Below, one piece after another: positions 1-6,193 of a stretch of 6,231 nt of DNA. Source of the stretch: Ruminococcus flavefaciens (GTDB lineage Bacteria > Bacillota > Clostridia > Oscillospirales > Ruminococcaceae); assembly GCA_902796705.1 (NCBI GenBank), contig CADBQF010000064.1, forward strand, positions 1 through 6,231. Reading direction: 5' to 3'. The notes under the pieces are model-generated. The model ran no database searches. It was not told the origin of the DNA and saw only the letters and a program-made list of their open reading frames with translations. The position numbers and the translations under genes are program-made. Within the stretch, counting starts at the first letter, position 1; each line of letters opens with the position of its first letter.

Positions 1-4
1 AGCG

Positions 5-86
5 TCCCGTCAGGGGAAATTTCATGTTAAAAGTCTTTGGAAAGGGGTGTGGGGGAGAACCTTTCCTCAGAAAGGTTTCCCCCACA
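5..86 (-). repeat. Copy A of a hairpin-plus-tail 3'-end element, downstream of metY
   Basis: Read on the minus strand (the sense of metY), this non-coding stretch has a long hairpin (86 to 48), then a tail starting CCCCTTTCC and ending AAATTTCCCCTG (47 to 11), then ACGGGA, which lets TCCC (17-14) pair with GGGA (8-5) in a small second hairpin. A second copy lies downstream of pyk at 6157-6231. The 37-nt tails align without gaps at 30 of 37 positions. The hairpin arms differ in sequence but keep pairing. The element starts about 37 nt after the metY stop codon. It is probably one member of a dispersed family in this genome, which the window alone cannot prove. The left boundary is uncertain because the window ends there. 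Confidence 0.7.
48..86 (-). terminator. Long hairpin after metY, probable terminator or 3'-end stabiliser
   Basis: The plus-strand arms 48-65 and 70-86 are complementary over 17 pairs, with one unpaired base (G57, a C in the transcript) and a 4-nt loop (66-69). The outer part is GC-rich (TGTGGGGGA against TCCCCCACA). It is the first strong structure after the metY stop, so it is the natural 3' end of the HD-metY transcript. It lacks the usual U-run directly after the stem: the transcript continues CCCCTTTCC and reaches ACTTTT only about 15 nt later. Intrinsic termination is therefore plausible but not classical. Read from the plus strand it is also followed only by a run of A. Confidence 0.6.
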
Positions 87-123
87 AAAAGTACATACTT
101 CGCTGTAAGTACCTGTTTTATTA

Positions 124-1392
124 TCAGCCGATAGCGGCGAATGCCTGTTTGAGGTCGTCGAGGATATCGTCTATGTTTTCAAGACCTACAGAGAATCTAA
201 TCATGCCGCCGTTGATGCCTGCTGCTTCGAGCTGTTCGTCTGTGAGCTGGCGGTGAGTTGCACTTGCCGGGTGAAGCACGCAGGTTCTGATATCAGCAAC
301 GTGTACCTCATTTGAAGCGAGTTTGAGTGAATCCATGAACTTGACTGCTGTGCTTCTTCCGCCCTTGATAACGAAAGAGATAACGCCGCTCGTTCCGAGA
401 GGGAGATACTTCTTTGCGAGTTCGTGGTACTTGTCTCCTTCGAGGCCGGGATAGCTTACTGACTCCACCTTGTCATTTGAAGCAAGGAATTCAGCTACAG
501 TCTGGGCGTTCTTGCAGTATCTCTCCATACGGACAGCAAGAGTCTCAAGTCCGAGGTTGAGATAGAATGCAGACTGTGCAGACGGATAGCAGCCGAAGTC
601 TCTCATGAGCTGCATTCTTGCCTTTACGATGTATGCGGCATTTCCGTAAGCTTCTGTATAAACAGTTCCGTGGTAGCTCTCGTCAGGCTCGGTGAATTCC
701 GGGAATTTGCCGTTTGCCCAGTTGAATTTTCCTGCATCGACGATAACGCCGCCTACCTGTACAGCGTGGCCGTCCATATACTTTGATGTGGAGTGAACGA
801 CGATATCTGCACCGTGTTCGATAGGTCTGCAAAGAACGGGTGTCGGGAATGTATTGTCCACGATGAGCGGAACGTTGTTCTCATGAGCGATCTTTGCGAA
901 CTTTTCTATATCAAGTACAGTAAGTGCCGGATTTGCGAGAGTCTCACCGAATACAGCCTTTGTGTTGGGTTTGAAAGCTGCACGAAGCTCGTCTTCTGTT
1001 GCATCAGGACTTACGAAGATGCACTCGATGCCGAGTCTCTGGAAAGTTACTGCAAAGAGGTTGATAGTTCCGCCGTATATAGCAGAAGATGCGATGAAGC
1101 TGTCGCCTGCCTTGCATATATTGAGGATACTGCAAAGTGAAGCAGCCTGACCGCTCGATGTACACATAGCAGCTATACCGCCTTCAAGAGCAGCGATCTT
1201 CTCTTCAACAGCCATAACTGTGGGATTCTCAAATCTGGAATAGATAAGGCTCTTGGTGGGATCGTCGAATACAGCAGCAACGTCATCTGTTGAATCATAG
1301 ACATATGTCGTACTCTGAACTATCGGTACGACTCTGGGTTCTGTATTTTTTGGTGAATAGCCTGAATGCAGGCACTGTGTTTCGATCTTCAT
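124..1392 (-). CDS. metY: O-acetylhomoserine sulfhydrylase (O-acetylhomoserine aminocarboxypropyltransferase)
   Basis: A 422-residue PLP-dependent enzyme of the Cys/Met metabolism family (fold type I). It is expected to join O-acetylhomoserine and sulfide into homocysteine in the cytoplasm, feeding methionine synthesis. Visible motifs, numbered from the chosen start: YSRFENPT at 51-58 (Tyr and Arg that contact PLP phosphate), SSGQAA at 79-84, D179 in IVDNTFPTP (PLP ring), the Schiff-base lysine K204 in HSTSKYMDGH, HPASATHRQL at 374-383, and R399 in IRFSVG (substrate carboxylate). The segment near 223-245 (KFPEFTEPDESYHG) is typical of MetY rather than MetB or MetC. An upstream in-frame ATG at 1428 overlaps the previous gene and has no ribosome site, whereas the ATG at 1392 has AAGGAGGA 9 nt before it and gives the usual family N terminus (MKIETQCLHSGY). 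Cotranscription with the HD gene is likely. Use of O-succinylhomoserine cannot be excluded by eye. Confidence 0.94.
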   Translation of the reverse strand: MKIETQCLHSGYSPKNTEPRVVPIVQSTTYVYDSTDDVAAVFDDPTKSLIYSRFENPTVMAVEEKIAALEGGIAAMCTSSGQAASLCSILNICKAGDSFIASSAIYGGTINLFAVTFQRLGIECIFVSPDATEDELRAAFKPNTKAVFGETLANPALTVLDIEKFAKIAHENNVPLIVDNTFPTPVLCRPIEHGADIVVHSTSKYMDGHAVQVGGVIVDAGKFNWANGKFPEFTEPDESYHGTVYTEAYGNAAYIVKARMQLMRDFGCYPSAQSAFYLNLGLETLAVRMERYCKNAQTVAEFLASNDKVESVSYPGLEGDKYHELAKKYLPLGTSGVISFVIKGGRSTAVKFMDSLKLASNEVHVADIRTCVLHPASATHRQLTDEQLEAAGINGGMIRFSVGLENIDDILDDLKQAFAAIG

Positions 1393-1401
1393 CTGAAACA
1401 G

Positions 1402-1409
1402 TCCTCCTT
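1402..1409 (-). promoter_or_regulatory. Ribosome binding site that fixes the metY start
   Basis: The minus strand reads AAGGAGGA, a near-perfect Shine-Dalgarno sequence, 9 nt before the ATG at 1392-1390. It lies wholly inside the 22-nt gap after the HD gene stop codon (1417-1415). It decides between the start at 1392 and the upstream in-frame ATG at 1428, which has no such site. Confidence 0.9.
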
Positions 1410-1414
1410 GATAA

Positions 1415-1927
1415 TTATTTAGTTCCATTTTTACCGTGAAGTATCACGCTGACTCTGGGTATGCAGAATTCAAGCACAGCACAGTATTTATCGATAATAG
1501 TTATCACATATGTCTCCTTATACTTAGGCAGCTTCAGAGTTGCCGGCCACATATGCTTCTGTATCATATCACGTTCGAGAGCGGAGACTTCGGTGAGTTT
1601 CCCGGCATTTTCGAGAGCGACTTCAGAGTGCATACGGCTGTGTCTCGGATCACCTTTTTCCCTGACAGCGTTGTAGATCTTCCTGTCATAGTAGAAAAGG
1701 TCGTGCATAAGCCCTGCCCTTGCAGCAGAACGTGCATTGAGCCGCAGCTTGCGGCATACTATATAGCTGTAGTAAGAGACATTGAGACAATGCTGGAACC
1801 TTGTTGTCGAGATATGATGTGTAATATCTTTGAGCCGTGTGACTTCCCGGCAGTTTATGATGTCGCTCACACAGCGGTAATATCCAGTATTGTACAGATC
1901 TTTTTTTGAACAGATAGCTTTGAGCAT
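1415..1927 (-). CDS. HD-domain phosphohydrolase-like protein
   Basis: A 170-residue soluble protein without signal peptide or membrane segment. It carries the metal-binding pattern of the HD superfamily: H46 (in STTRFQHCLNVSYYSY), the doublet H75-D76 (AGLMHDLFYYD), H96 and H100 (HSRMHSEVALENA), H125 (IQKHMWP) and D146 (IIDKYCAVLE). The family hydrolyses phosphate esters of nucleotides or related compounds. The substrate of this subgroup, which I recall as common in Clostridia under names such as 'HD domain-containing protein', is unknown to me, so no gene symbol is given. The start ATG is preceded by GGAGGGG with 9-nt spacing, and a matched promoter lies about 60 nt upstream. The stop is 22 nt before metY, so the two genes are very probably cotranscribed. 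Length is normal for a single-domain HD protein and all expected metal ligands are present, so it is probably active. Confidence 0.85.
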   Translation of the reverse strand: MLKAICSKKDLYNTGYYRCVSDIINCREVTRLKDITHHISTTRFQHCLNVSYYSYIVCRKLRLNARSAARAGLMHDLFYYDRKIYNAVREKGDPRHSRMHSEVALENAGKLTEVSALERDMIQKHMWPATLKLPKYKETYVITIIDKYCAVLEFCIPRVSVILHGKNGTK

Positions 1928-1936
1928 GGTGTTTAT

Positions 1937-1943
1937 CCCCTCC
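1937..1943 (-). promoter_or_regulatory. Ribosome binding site of the HD-domain gene
   Basis: The minus strand reads GGAGGGG, ending 9 nt before the ATG at 1927-1925. It supports this start, and it supports the minus-strand frame over the 157-codon open frame on the opposite strand (1436-1909). Confidence 0.8.
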
Positions 1944-1986
1944 GGTCAGATGATCTGTTATAAAGTACATCATATTTACAATTTAC

Positions 1987-2015
1987 ATTATACTACATAC
2001 CTCACACAAAATCAA
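1987..2015 (-). promoter_or_regulatory. Sigma-A-type promoter for the HD-metY operon
   Basis: On the minus strand a -35 box TTGATT (2015-2010, 4 of 6 to consensus, TTGA intact) is followed after exactly 17 nt by a perfect -10 box TATAAT (1992-1987). Transcription should begin near 1980, giving a leader of about 50 nt before the HD start codon. Directly upstream of the -35 lies a very AT-rich tract (2018-2057, with runs of A and T) that could act as an UP element. The short leader leaves no room for a SAM riboswitch or T-box. Confidence 0.72.
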
Positions 2016-2152
2016 GGATTATTTTTTACAATTAGCATTAAAAAGATTTTTTTGTTTGCTGTAATTATCCGCCGGAAGATGCAGAGAACACCGGAAAACA
2101 GATGATATTCCCCGAAAATAAGGTTAAAAATAAAAACAATGTCGTTTTGCTC

Positions 2153-2181
2153 TTTTCAAGTCTTGACAAGTGTGGTATAAT
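2153..2181 (+). promoter_or_regulatory. Extended -10 promoter for the pcrA-pyk operon
   Basis: A perfect TATAAT (2176-2181) is preceded by TGG (2173-2175), making a TGnTATAAT extended -10. A weak -35 TTTTCA (2153-2158, 4 of 6) sits 17 nt upstream. The perfect TTGACA at 2163-2168 is only 7 nt from the -10 and cannot serve as its -35. Transcription should begin near 2188, about 95 nt before the pcrA start. The GTG at 2170 lies upstream of that start point, which rules it out as the translation start for this transcript. Confidence 0.7.
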
Positions 2182-2213
2182 GTTATTGATACAGAGCAGA
2201 TAGTGATGAACTG

Positions 2214-2243
2214 CTTTTCAGGGAAAAGTCCGTTTCCCTTTTT
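2214..2243 (+). promoter_or_regulatory. Possible attenuator in the pcrA leader
   Basis: AGGGAAA (2220-2226) can pair with TTTCCCT (2233-2239) around a 6-nt loop, followed directly by TTTT (2240-2243), which is terminator-like. CTTTTC (2214-2219) can instead pair with GAAAAG (2223-2228), which would tie up the left arm and stop the terminator from forming. Both helices are short (7 and 6 bp) and lie between the predicted transcription start and the pcrA ribosome site, so the regulatory role is an inference only. Confidence 0.35.
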
Positions 2244-2272
2244 GATTTCATGTACAATTTTTAGATCAGTAT

Positions 2273-2276
2273 GGAG
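2273..2276 (+). promoter_or_regulatory. Ribosome binding site that fixes the pcrA start
   Basis: GGAG, preceded by AT, sits 7 nt before the ATG at 2284. No comparable site precedes the in-frame ATG at 2206, which would add 26 residues rich in Phe, Ser and Cys that do not look like the usual helicase N terminus. The ATG formed at 2271 by the ribosome site itself opens only a 7-codon frame. Confidence 0.75.
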
Positions 2277-2283
2277 ATTAAGT

Positions 2284-4650
2284 ATGGAGAATAATTCTTT
2301 TAATGAGGCTAAACAAGCGGCTCTCAGAAAATATTTCAGCCGTATGAACGATATGCAGAAAGAGGCTGTTTTCACTGTGAAAGGCCCGCTCCTGATACTC
2401 GCCGGTGCAGGAAGCGGAAAAACTACCGTTATAATCAACCGCATCGCCGGTATGATAAACTTCGGCAATGCTTTCGCTGACAACAAGTCCACAGGCACAC
2501 CGGAAGATATCGCTTTCCTCCGTGACTATGCCGCCGGAAAGACCGACGACCTTGATACGCTCCGTGATATCATCGCCTGTGAGCCTGTCAGGCCGTGGAA
2601 CATACTCGCTATCACTTTCACGAACAAAGCAGCCGCAGAGCTTAAAGAAAGACTCGCTGCCATGCTCGGAGAGGACGGAATGAACGTCCATGCTTCGACT
2701 TTCCACTCTGCCTGCGTAAGGATACTCCGCTCTGAAATAGACAGGCTCGGATACGGCAGGGACTTCACTATATACGATTCTGACGACAGCCGCCGCATGA
2801 TAAAGAATATCATGCTCGATGCCGATATCTCGGAAAAATCTTTTGCTCCGAACATGGTGCTTGCTGAGATAAGCAATGCCAAGGACAAGATGATCTCTCC
2901 CGAACAGATGCACGCTGATGCCGGTGTCGATTACCGCATGAAGGTCATCTCAAAGATATTCAAGGTCTACAACGAACGTCTGCGTACTGCTAATGCAGTT
3001 GACTTCGATGATATACTCCTCCTCACGGTCAAGCTCTTCGAGCAGTTCCCGGACGTGCTGGAAAAATATCAGGAACGCTGGAAGTATATCATGGTAGACG
3101 AGTATCAGGATACGAACCACGTCCAGTTCAGGCTCGTTTCGCTCCTCGCTCAGAAATACGGAAATATCTGCGTAGTCGGCGACGACGATCAGAGCATCTA
3201 CCGTTTCAGAGGTGCGAATATAGAGAATATCCTCGGCTTTGAGTCGCAGTTCAAGGGTGCTAAGGTGATAAGGCTCGAACAGAACTACCGCTCGACTCAG
3301 ACTATCCTCAATGCCGCAAATTCCGTTATCAGCCACAATAATGCAAGAAAAGAAAAATCTCTCTGGACTGACGGCGAAGGCGGCGAAAAGATCTACTGGT
3401 ACAAGGCTATCGATGACAACGATGAATCCAAATTCATTGCCGATACTATAAATGCTTCATTCAAGGCTACAGGAAGATATTCCGACAATGCCGTACTCTA
3501 CCGCATGAATGCACAGTCAAACTCCGTCGAGAGGGCTTTCGTCAGAGCCGGTATCCCCTACAGGGTATACGGCGGTATGAGATTCTACGACCGCAAGGAG
3601 ATAAAGGACGTTACTTCGTATCTCAGCTTTATCTGCAATCCAGATGATATGCTCAGATTCAGAAGGATAATAAATGAACCCAAGCGTGGCATTGGTGAAT
3701 CGACTGTCGCTCTTATCGAGGATATAAGCCGTGACCTGCATCTGTCTCCATATGAAGTCATGCGGACGAGCGATGAATTCGCTCCGCTCGCCAAGAAGTC
3801 CTCTTCTCTGAAAAATACAGCCGCTATATTCGGTGATCTTATGGAAAAATCAGAGCAGATGCCTATGGATCAGTTCCTTGACTATGTTCTCGAAAAGACA
3901 GGATATATGGATCTCCTCAAGACTGCCGAGAACGGCGAGTCAAAGATAGAGAACGTTCAGGAGCTTCGTTCCTCTGTTGTAAAATATATGGAAGAAGCCG
4001 AAGAGCCTACTCTCAGCGGTTTCCTCGAAGAAGTCGCTCTCTACACAGAAGCCGACAGAGACAGCGGAACTGACGACAAGGTAACTCTCATGACGATCCA
4101 CTCCGCCAAAGGTCTGGAATATACGAACGTTTTCGTAACAGGCATGGAAGACGGCATATTCCCAAGCTCACGCTCTCTCGACAGCGAGGAAGACCTCGAA
4201 GAAGAACGCAGGCTCGCTTACGTTGCCGTTACAAGAGCAAAGAAAAAGCTCTACCTCACAAGTGCAAGACAGCGTATGCTCTTCGGTCAGACTCAGAGGA
4301 ACATAACTTCACGCTTCATCAAGGAGATAGGCACCGAACTCATCGAAAAGCACGACAACGCCGCCGCAATGAAGCATCAGCTCGAAGAAAACGACAAGAC
4401 CGTTACTGCTGTTCACTCCGCAACTTTGCAGCAGCAGCTCGCAAGGAACAAGATGTTCTCTTCCTCCGCTCCTGCATCTTCGGAGAAAGTTACATATACC
4501 GCCGGCGAAAGAGTCCTGCACAAGGTATTCGGTGAAGGAACTATCCTCTCCGTCCTCAAAACTGCGAACGACTATATGGTCGAGATAGCTTTCGACAAGG
4601 TAGGCACTAAGAAGATAATGGCAAACTTCGCTAAACTCAAAAAGGTCTGA
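2284..4650 (+). CDS. pcrA: ATP-dependent DNA helicase, UvrD/PcrA type (SF1A, 3'-5')
   Basis: A 788-residue helicase that unwinds DNA 3'-5' with ATP, acting in nucleotide excision repair, replication restart and removal of RecA or stalled RNA polymerase. All SF1A motifs are seen in order: Q motif Gln25, Walker A GAGSGKT (41-47), Ia TFTNKAA (111-117), Ib STFHS (138-142), II VDEYQDTN (271-278), III VVGDDDQSIYRFRGA (297-311), IV EQNYRS (332-337), V TIHSAKGLEY (604-613) and VI EERRLAYVAVTRAKK (640-654). The C-terminal GERVLHKVFGEGTILSV (741-757) is the Tudor-like tail known in PcrA to contact RNA polymerase. Relative to Geobacillus PcrA, about 39 extra residues lie between motifs I and Ia (about 61-101). 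The start at 2284 has GGAG 7 nt upstream; the frame stays open further upstream but without support. pyk follows after 21 nt, so cotranscription is likely. PcrA and UvrD are orthologues; PcrA is the Firmicute name. Confidence 0.93.
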   Translation: MENNSFNEAKQAALRKYFSRMNDMQKEAVFTVKGPLLILAGAGSGKTTVIINRIAGMINFGNAFADNKSTGTPEDIAFLRDYAAGKTDDLDTLRDIIACEPVRPWNILAITFTNKAAAELKERLAAMLGEDGMNVHASTFHSACVRILRSEIDRLGYGRDFTIYDSDDSRRMIKNIMLDADISEKSFAPNMVLAEISNAKDKMISPEQMHADAGVDYRMKVISKIFKVYNERLRTANAVDFDDILLLTVKLFEQFPDVLEKYQERWKYIMVDEYQDTNHVQFRLVSLLAQKYGNICVVGDDDQSIYRFRGANIENILGFESQFKGAKVIRLEQNYRSTQTILNAANSVISHNNARKEKSLWTDGEGGEKIYWYKAIDDNDESKFIADTINASFKATGRYSDNAVLYRMNAQSNSVERAFVRAGIPYRVYGGMRFYDRKEIKDVTSYLSFICNPDDMLRFRRIINEPKRGIGESTVALIEDISRDLHLSPYEVMRTSDEFAPLAKKSSSLKNTAAIFGDLMEKSEQMPMDQFLDYVLEKTGYMDLLKTAENGESKIENVQELRSSVVKYMEEAEEPTLSGFLEEVALYTEADRDSGTDDKVTLMTIHSAKGLEYTNVFVTGMEDGIFPSSRSLDSEEDLEEERRLAYVAVTRAKKKLYLTSARQRMLFGQTQRNITSRFIKEIGTELIEKHDNAAAMKHQLEENDKTVTAVHSATLQQQLARNKMFSSSAPASSEKVTYTAGERVLHKVFGEGTILSVLKTANDYMVEIAFDKVGTKKIMANFAKLKKV

Positions 4651-4659
4651 GCTTTAAAA

Positions 4660-4663
4660 GGAG
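4660..4663 (+). promoter_or_regulatory. Ribosome binding site of pyk
   Basis: GGAG within AAAAGGAGA lies 8 nt before the pyk ATG, inside the 21-nt gap after the pcrA stop. No promoter or terminator fits in this gap, which supports readthrough from pcrA. A further promoter inside the end of pcrA cannot be excluded. Confidence 0.85.
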
Positions 4664-4671
4664 ATATCAAA

Positions 4672-6096
4672 ATGAGAAAAACAAAGATAGTTTGTACGAT
4701 AGGCCCTGCAACTGATGATGAAAATACCATGCGTGAGCTTATGCTCGCCGGTATGAACGTTGCCCGTTTCAATTTTTCACACGGAGAATACGAGACTCAC
4801 GAAAAGCGTCTGAGAGTCATCGAAAAGCTCAGAAAAGAGCTTGATCTCCCTATCGCTACTCTCCTCGATACAAAAGGCCCGGAGATACGCCTCGGCAAAT
4901 TTGTCGATAACAAGCCGGTAGAGATACACGACGGCGATACCTACACTCTCACAACAGAGGACGTTCTCTGCGACGATAAGGTCGGAAGTGTCAGCTTCAA
5001 GAAGCTCCCCCGTGATGTGAGCATGGGTACGAGGATACTCATAAATGACGGCGTAATTGAGCTTCTCGCTGAAAAAGTCACAAAGACCGATATAGTATGC
5101 AAGGTCATTCACGGCGGTACGCTCTCAAACAACAAGGGCATAAATGTTCCCGGCGTAAAGCTCTCGATGCCGTACCTCAGCGAAAGAGATATGGACGACC
5201 TCGAATTCGGCTCAAAAATGGGATTCGACTTCATCGCCGCAAGCTTTGTACGTTCGGCTGCTGATATCAACTACCTCAGAAAATTTACCCAGAGCCTCGG
5301 CTGGTTCGATGTAAGGATAATCGCCAAGATAGAAAATAACGACGGCGTTGAGAACATCGACGAGATCCTCGAAGCCGCTGACGGAATAATGGTAGCAAGA
5401 GGCGACATGGGCGTTGAGATACCTTTCGAGCAGATACCTGCTATCCAGAAGAAGATAATCCACAAGGGCTACAACGCCGGAAAACAGGTCATCACCGCTA
5501 CCCAGATGCTCGAATCAATGATAACCAATCCACGTCCTACCCGTGCGGAGATAACCGACGTTGCGAACGCTATCTATGACGGCACGAGTGCTATAATGCT
5601 CTCCGGCGAAACTGCTGCCGGTGCTTATCCGGTAGAAGCTGTGAAGACTATGGCTCTTATCGCTGAAACTACCGAGAACAATATCGACTATAAGGGAGAA
5701 TTCTCCGAAAGACGCTCAAATCCGGACGGAAATGTCGCAGAAGCTATCGCTCATGCTACCGTAACTACCGCCCATGACCTCAACGCAAGAGCGATAATCA
5801 CTGTTTCTCTCGGCGGTCAGACAGCAAGGCTTATCTCAAAATACCGCCCCGGATGTCCTATAATAAGCTGCACGATGAGCGAAGTCGTTTGCAGACAGAT
5901 GAATATGAGCTGGGGAGTTATCCCGTTCATCATCGACGAGAAAACAAATACTGACGACCTCTTCGCAGCAGCAGTCGATGCAGCAGAATCTCACAGGCTC
6001 GTTGAGGACGGCGACCTCGTCGCTATCACAGCCGGCGTTCCCCTCGGAGTCTCCGGCACAACGAATCTCATGAAAGTTGAACGCATAGGCAAATAA
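4672..6096 (+). CDS. pyk: Pyruvate kinase
   Basis: A 474-residue cytoplasmic enzyme that converts phosphoenolpyruvate and ADP to pyruvate and ATP, the last step of glycolysis. The N terminus MRKTKIVCTIGPAT is the family hallmark and confirms the start. Active-site residues visible: R32, N34, S36 and H37 (ARFNFSHG), D66-R73 (DTKGPEIR), K219 and E221 (IIAKIEN), the metal-binding stretch MVARGDMGVE (240-249) and T277 in ATQMLESMITNPRPTRAE (276-293). E71 is the glutamate associated in this family with potassium-dependent enzymes. The B domain (about 70-170) and C-terminal effector domain (about 345-474) are present. The extra PEP-utiliser-like C-terminal domain of Bacillus enzymes is absent, so the length matches the short E. 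coli PykF type. In the effector loop the sequence is SLGGQTA (379-385), which keeps a phosphate-loop-like shape; the activator cannot be told by eye. It follows pcrA after 21 nt. Confidence 0.96.
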   Translation: MRKTKIVCTIGPATDDENTMRELMLAGMNVARFNFSHGEYETHEKRLRVIEKLRKELDLPIATLLDTKGPEIRLGKFVDNKPVEIHDGDTYTLTTEDVLCDDKVGSVSFKKLPRDVSMGTRILINDGVIELLAEKVTKTDIVCKVIHGGTLSNNKGINVPGVKLSMPYLSERDMDDLEFGSKMGFDFIAASFVRSAADINYLRKFTQSLGWFDVRIIAKIENNDGVENIDEILEAADGIMVARGDMGVEIPFEQIPAIQKKIIHKGYNAGKQVITATQMLESMITNPRPTRAEITDVANAIYDGTSAIMLSGETAAGAYPVEAVKTMALIAETTENNIDYKGEFSERRSNPDGNVAEAIAHATVTTAHDLNARAIITVSLGGQTARLISKYRPGCPIISCTMSEVVCRQMNMSWGVIPFIIDEKTNTDDLFAAAVDAAESHRLVEDGDLVAITAGVPLGVSGTTNLMKVERIGK

Positions 6097-6119
6097 TACA
6101 AAACATCGCCGGTACCTCT

Positions 6120-6148
6120 ATAGACTCGCTGCTTATAAAGAAGTCTAT
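6120..6148 (+). other. Short inverted repeat after pyk
   Basis: ATAGACT (6120-6126) is the exact reverse complement of AGTCTAT (6142-6148), leaving a 15-nt loop. It sits between the pyk stop and the larger hairpin. A 7-bp stem with a long loop is weak and no U-run follows, so it may be chance or an accessory structure at the 3' end of the transcript. Confidence 0.3.
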
Positions 6149-6156
6149 GTCTTCTA

Positions 6157-6193
6157 TTGAGGAAAACCCTTTTGAAAAAGGGTTCTTCCTCAA
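6157..6193 (+). terminator. Long hairpin after pyk, probable terminator or 3'-end stabiliser
   Basis: Arms 6157-6173 and 6176-6193 pair over 17 positions, with one unpaired C (6185). The innermost pairs would open to make a normal loop around GA. It is the first strong structure after pyk and so is a likely end of the pcrA-pyk transcript. As in the copy after metY, the stem is followed by ACTCCTTTCC rather than an immediate U-run, with ACTTT only about 15 nt later. Confidence 0.6.

Larger units (their letters stand above)
1928..2283. other. Divergent intergenic region between the HD-metY and pcrA-pyk operons
   Basis: This 356-nt non-coding spacer contains, from left to right: the HD ribosome site and leader with an 11-bp palindrome CAGATGATCTG (1947-1957), the minus-strand promoter (1987-2015), an AT-rich stretch (2018-2057), about 90 nt with no feature I can name (2058-2150), the plus-strand promoter (2153-2181) with interleaved CAAG/CTTG repeats, and the pcrA leader with an attenuator-like structure (2214-2243). 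I see no tRNA, known riboswitch or convincing small gene in it. Short open frames here lack ribosome sites. Confidence 0.8.

Noticed and set aside
1436..1909. A 157-codon open frame on the plus strand opposite the HD gene.
   Set aside because: No ribosome site or promoter fits it and the protein shows no recognisable motif. The opposite strand has a clear HD-domain protein with promoter and ribosome site.
2068..2105. Imperfect direct repeat (CCGGAAGATGCAGA and CCGGAAAACAGATGA) in the divergent spacer.
   Set aside because: Only two short imperfect units, away from both promoters, with no structure supporting a function.
2170..2283. N-terminal extension of PcrA from GTG 2170 or ATG 2206.
   Set aside because: GTG 2170 lies upstream of the predicted transcription start, ATG 2206 has no ribosome site, and the extension overlaps the leader hairpins. 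ATG 2284 has GGAG at good spacing.
2271..2294. A 7-codon frame (ATG GAG ... TAA) overlapping the pcrA start in another frame, as a possible leader peptide.
   Set aside because: Its ATG overlaps the pcrA ribosome site and it has none of its own; most likely chance.
2278..2913. A 211-codon open frame on the minus strand inside pcrA, and similar antisense frames inside metY and pyk.
   Set aside because: They mirror the codon pattern of well-identified genes on the other strand and have no family-like motifs or start signals.
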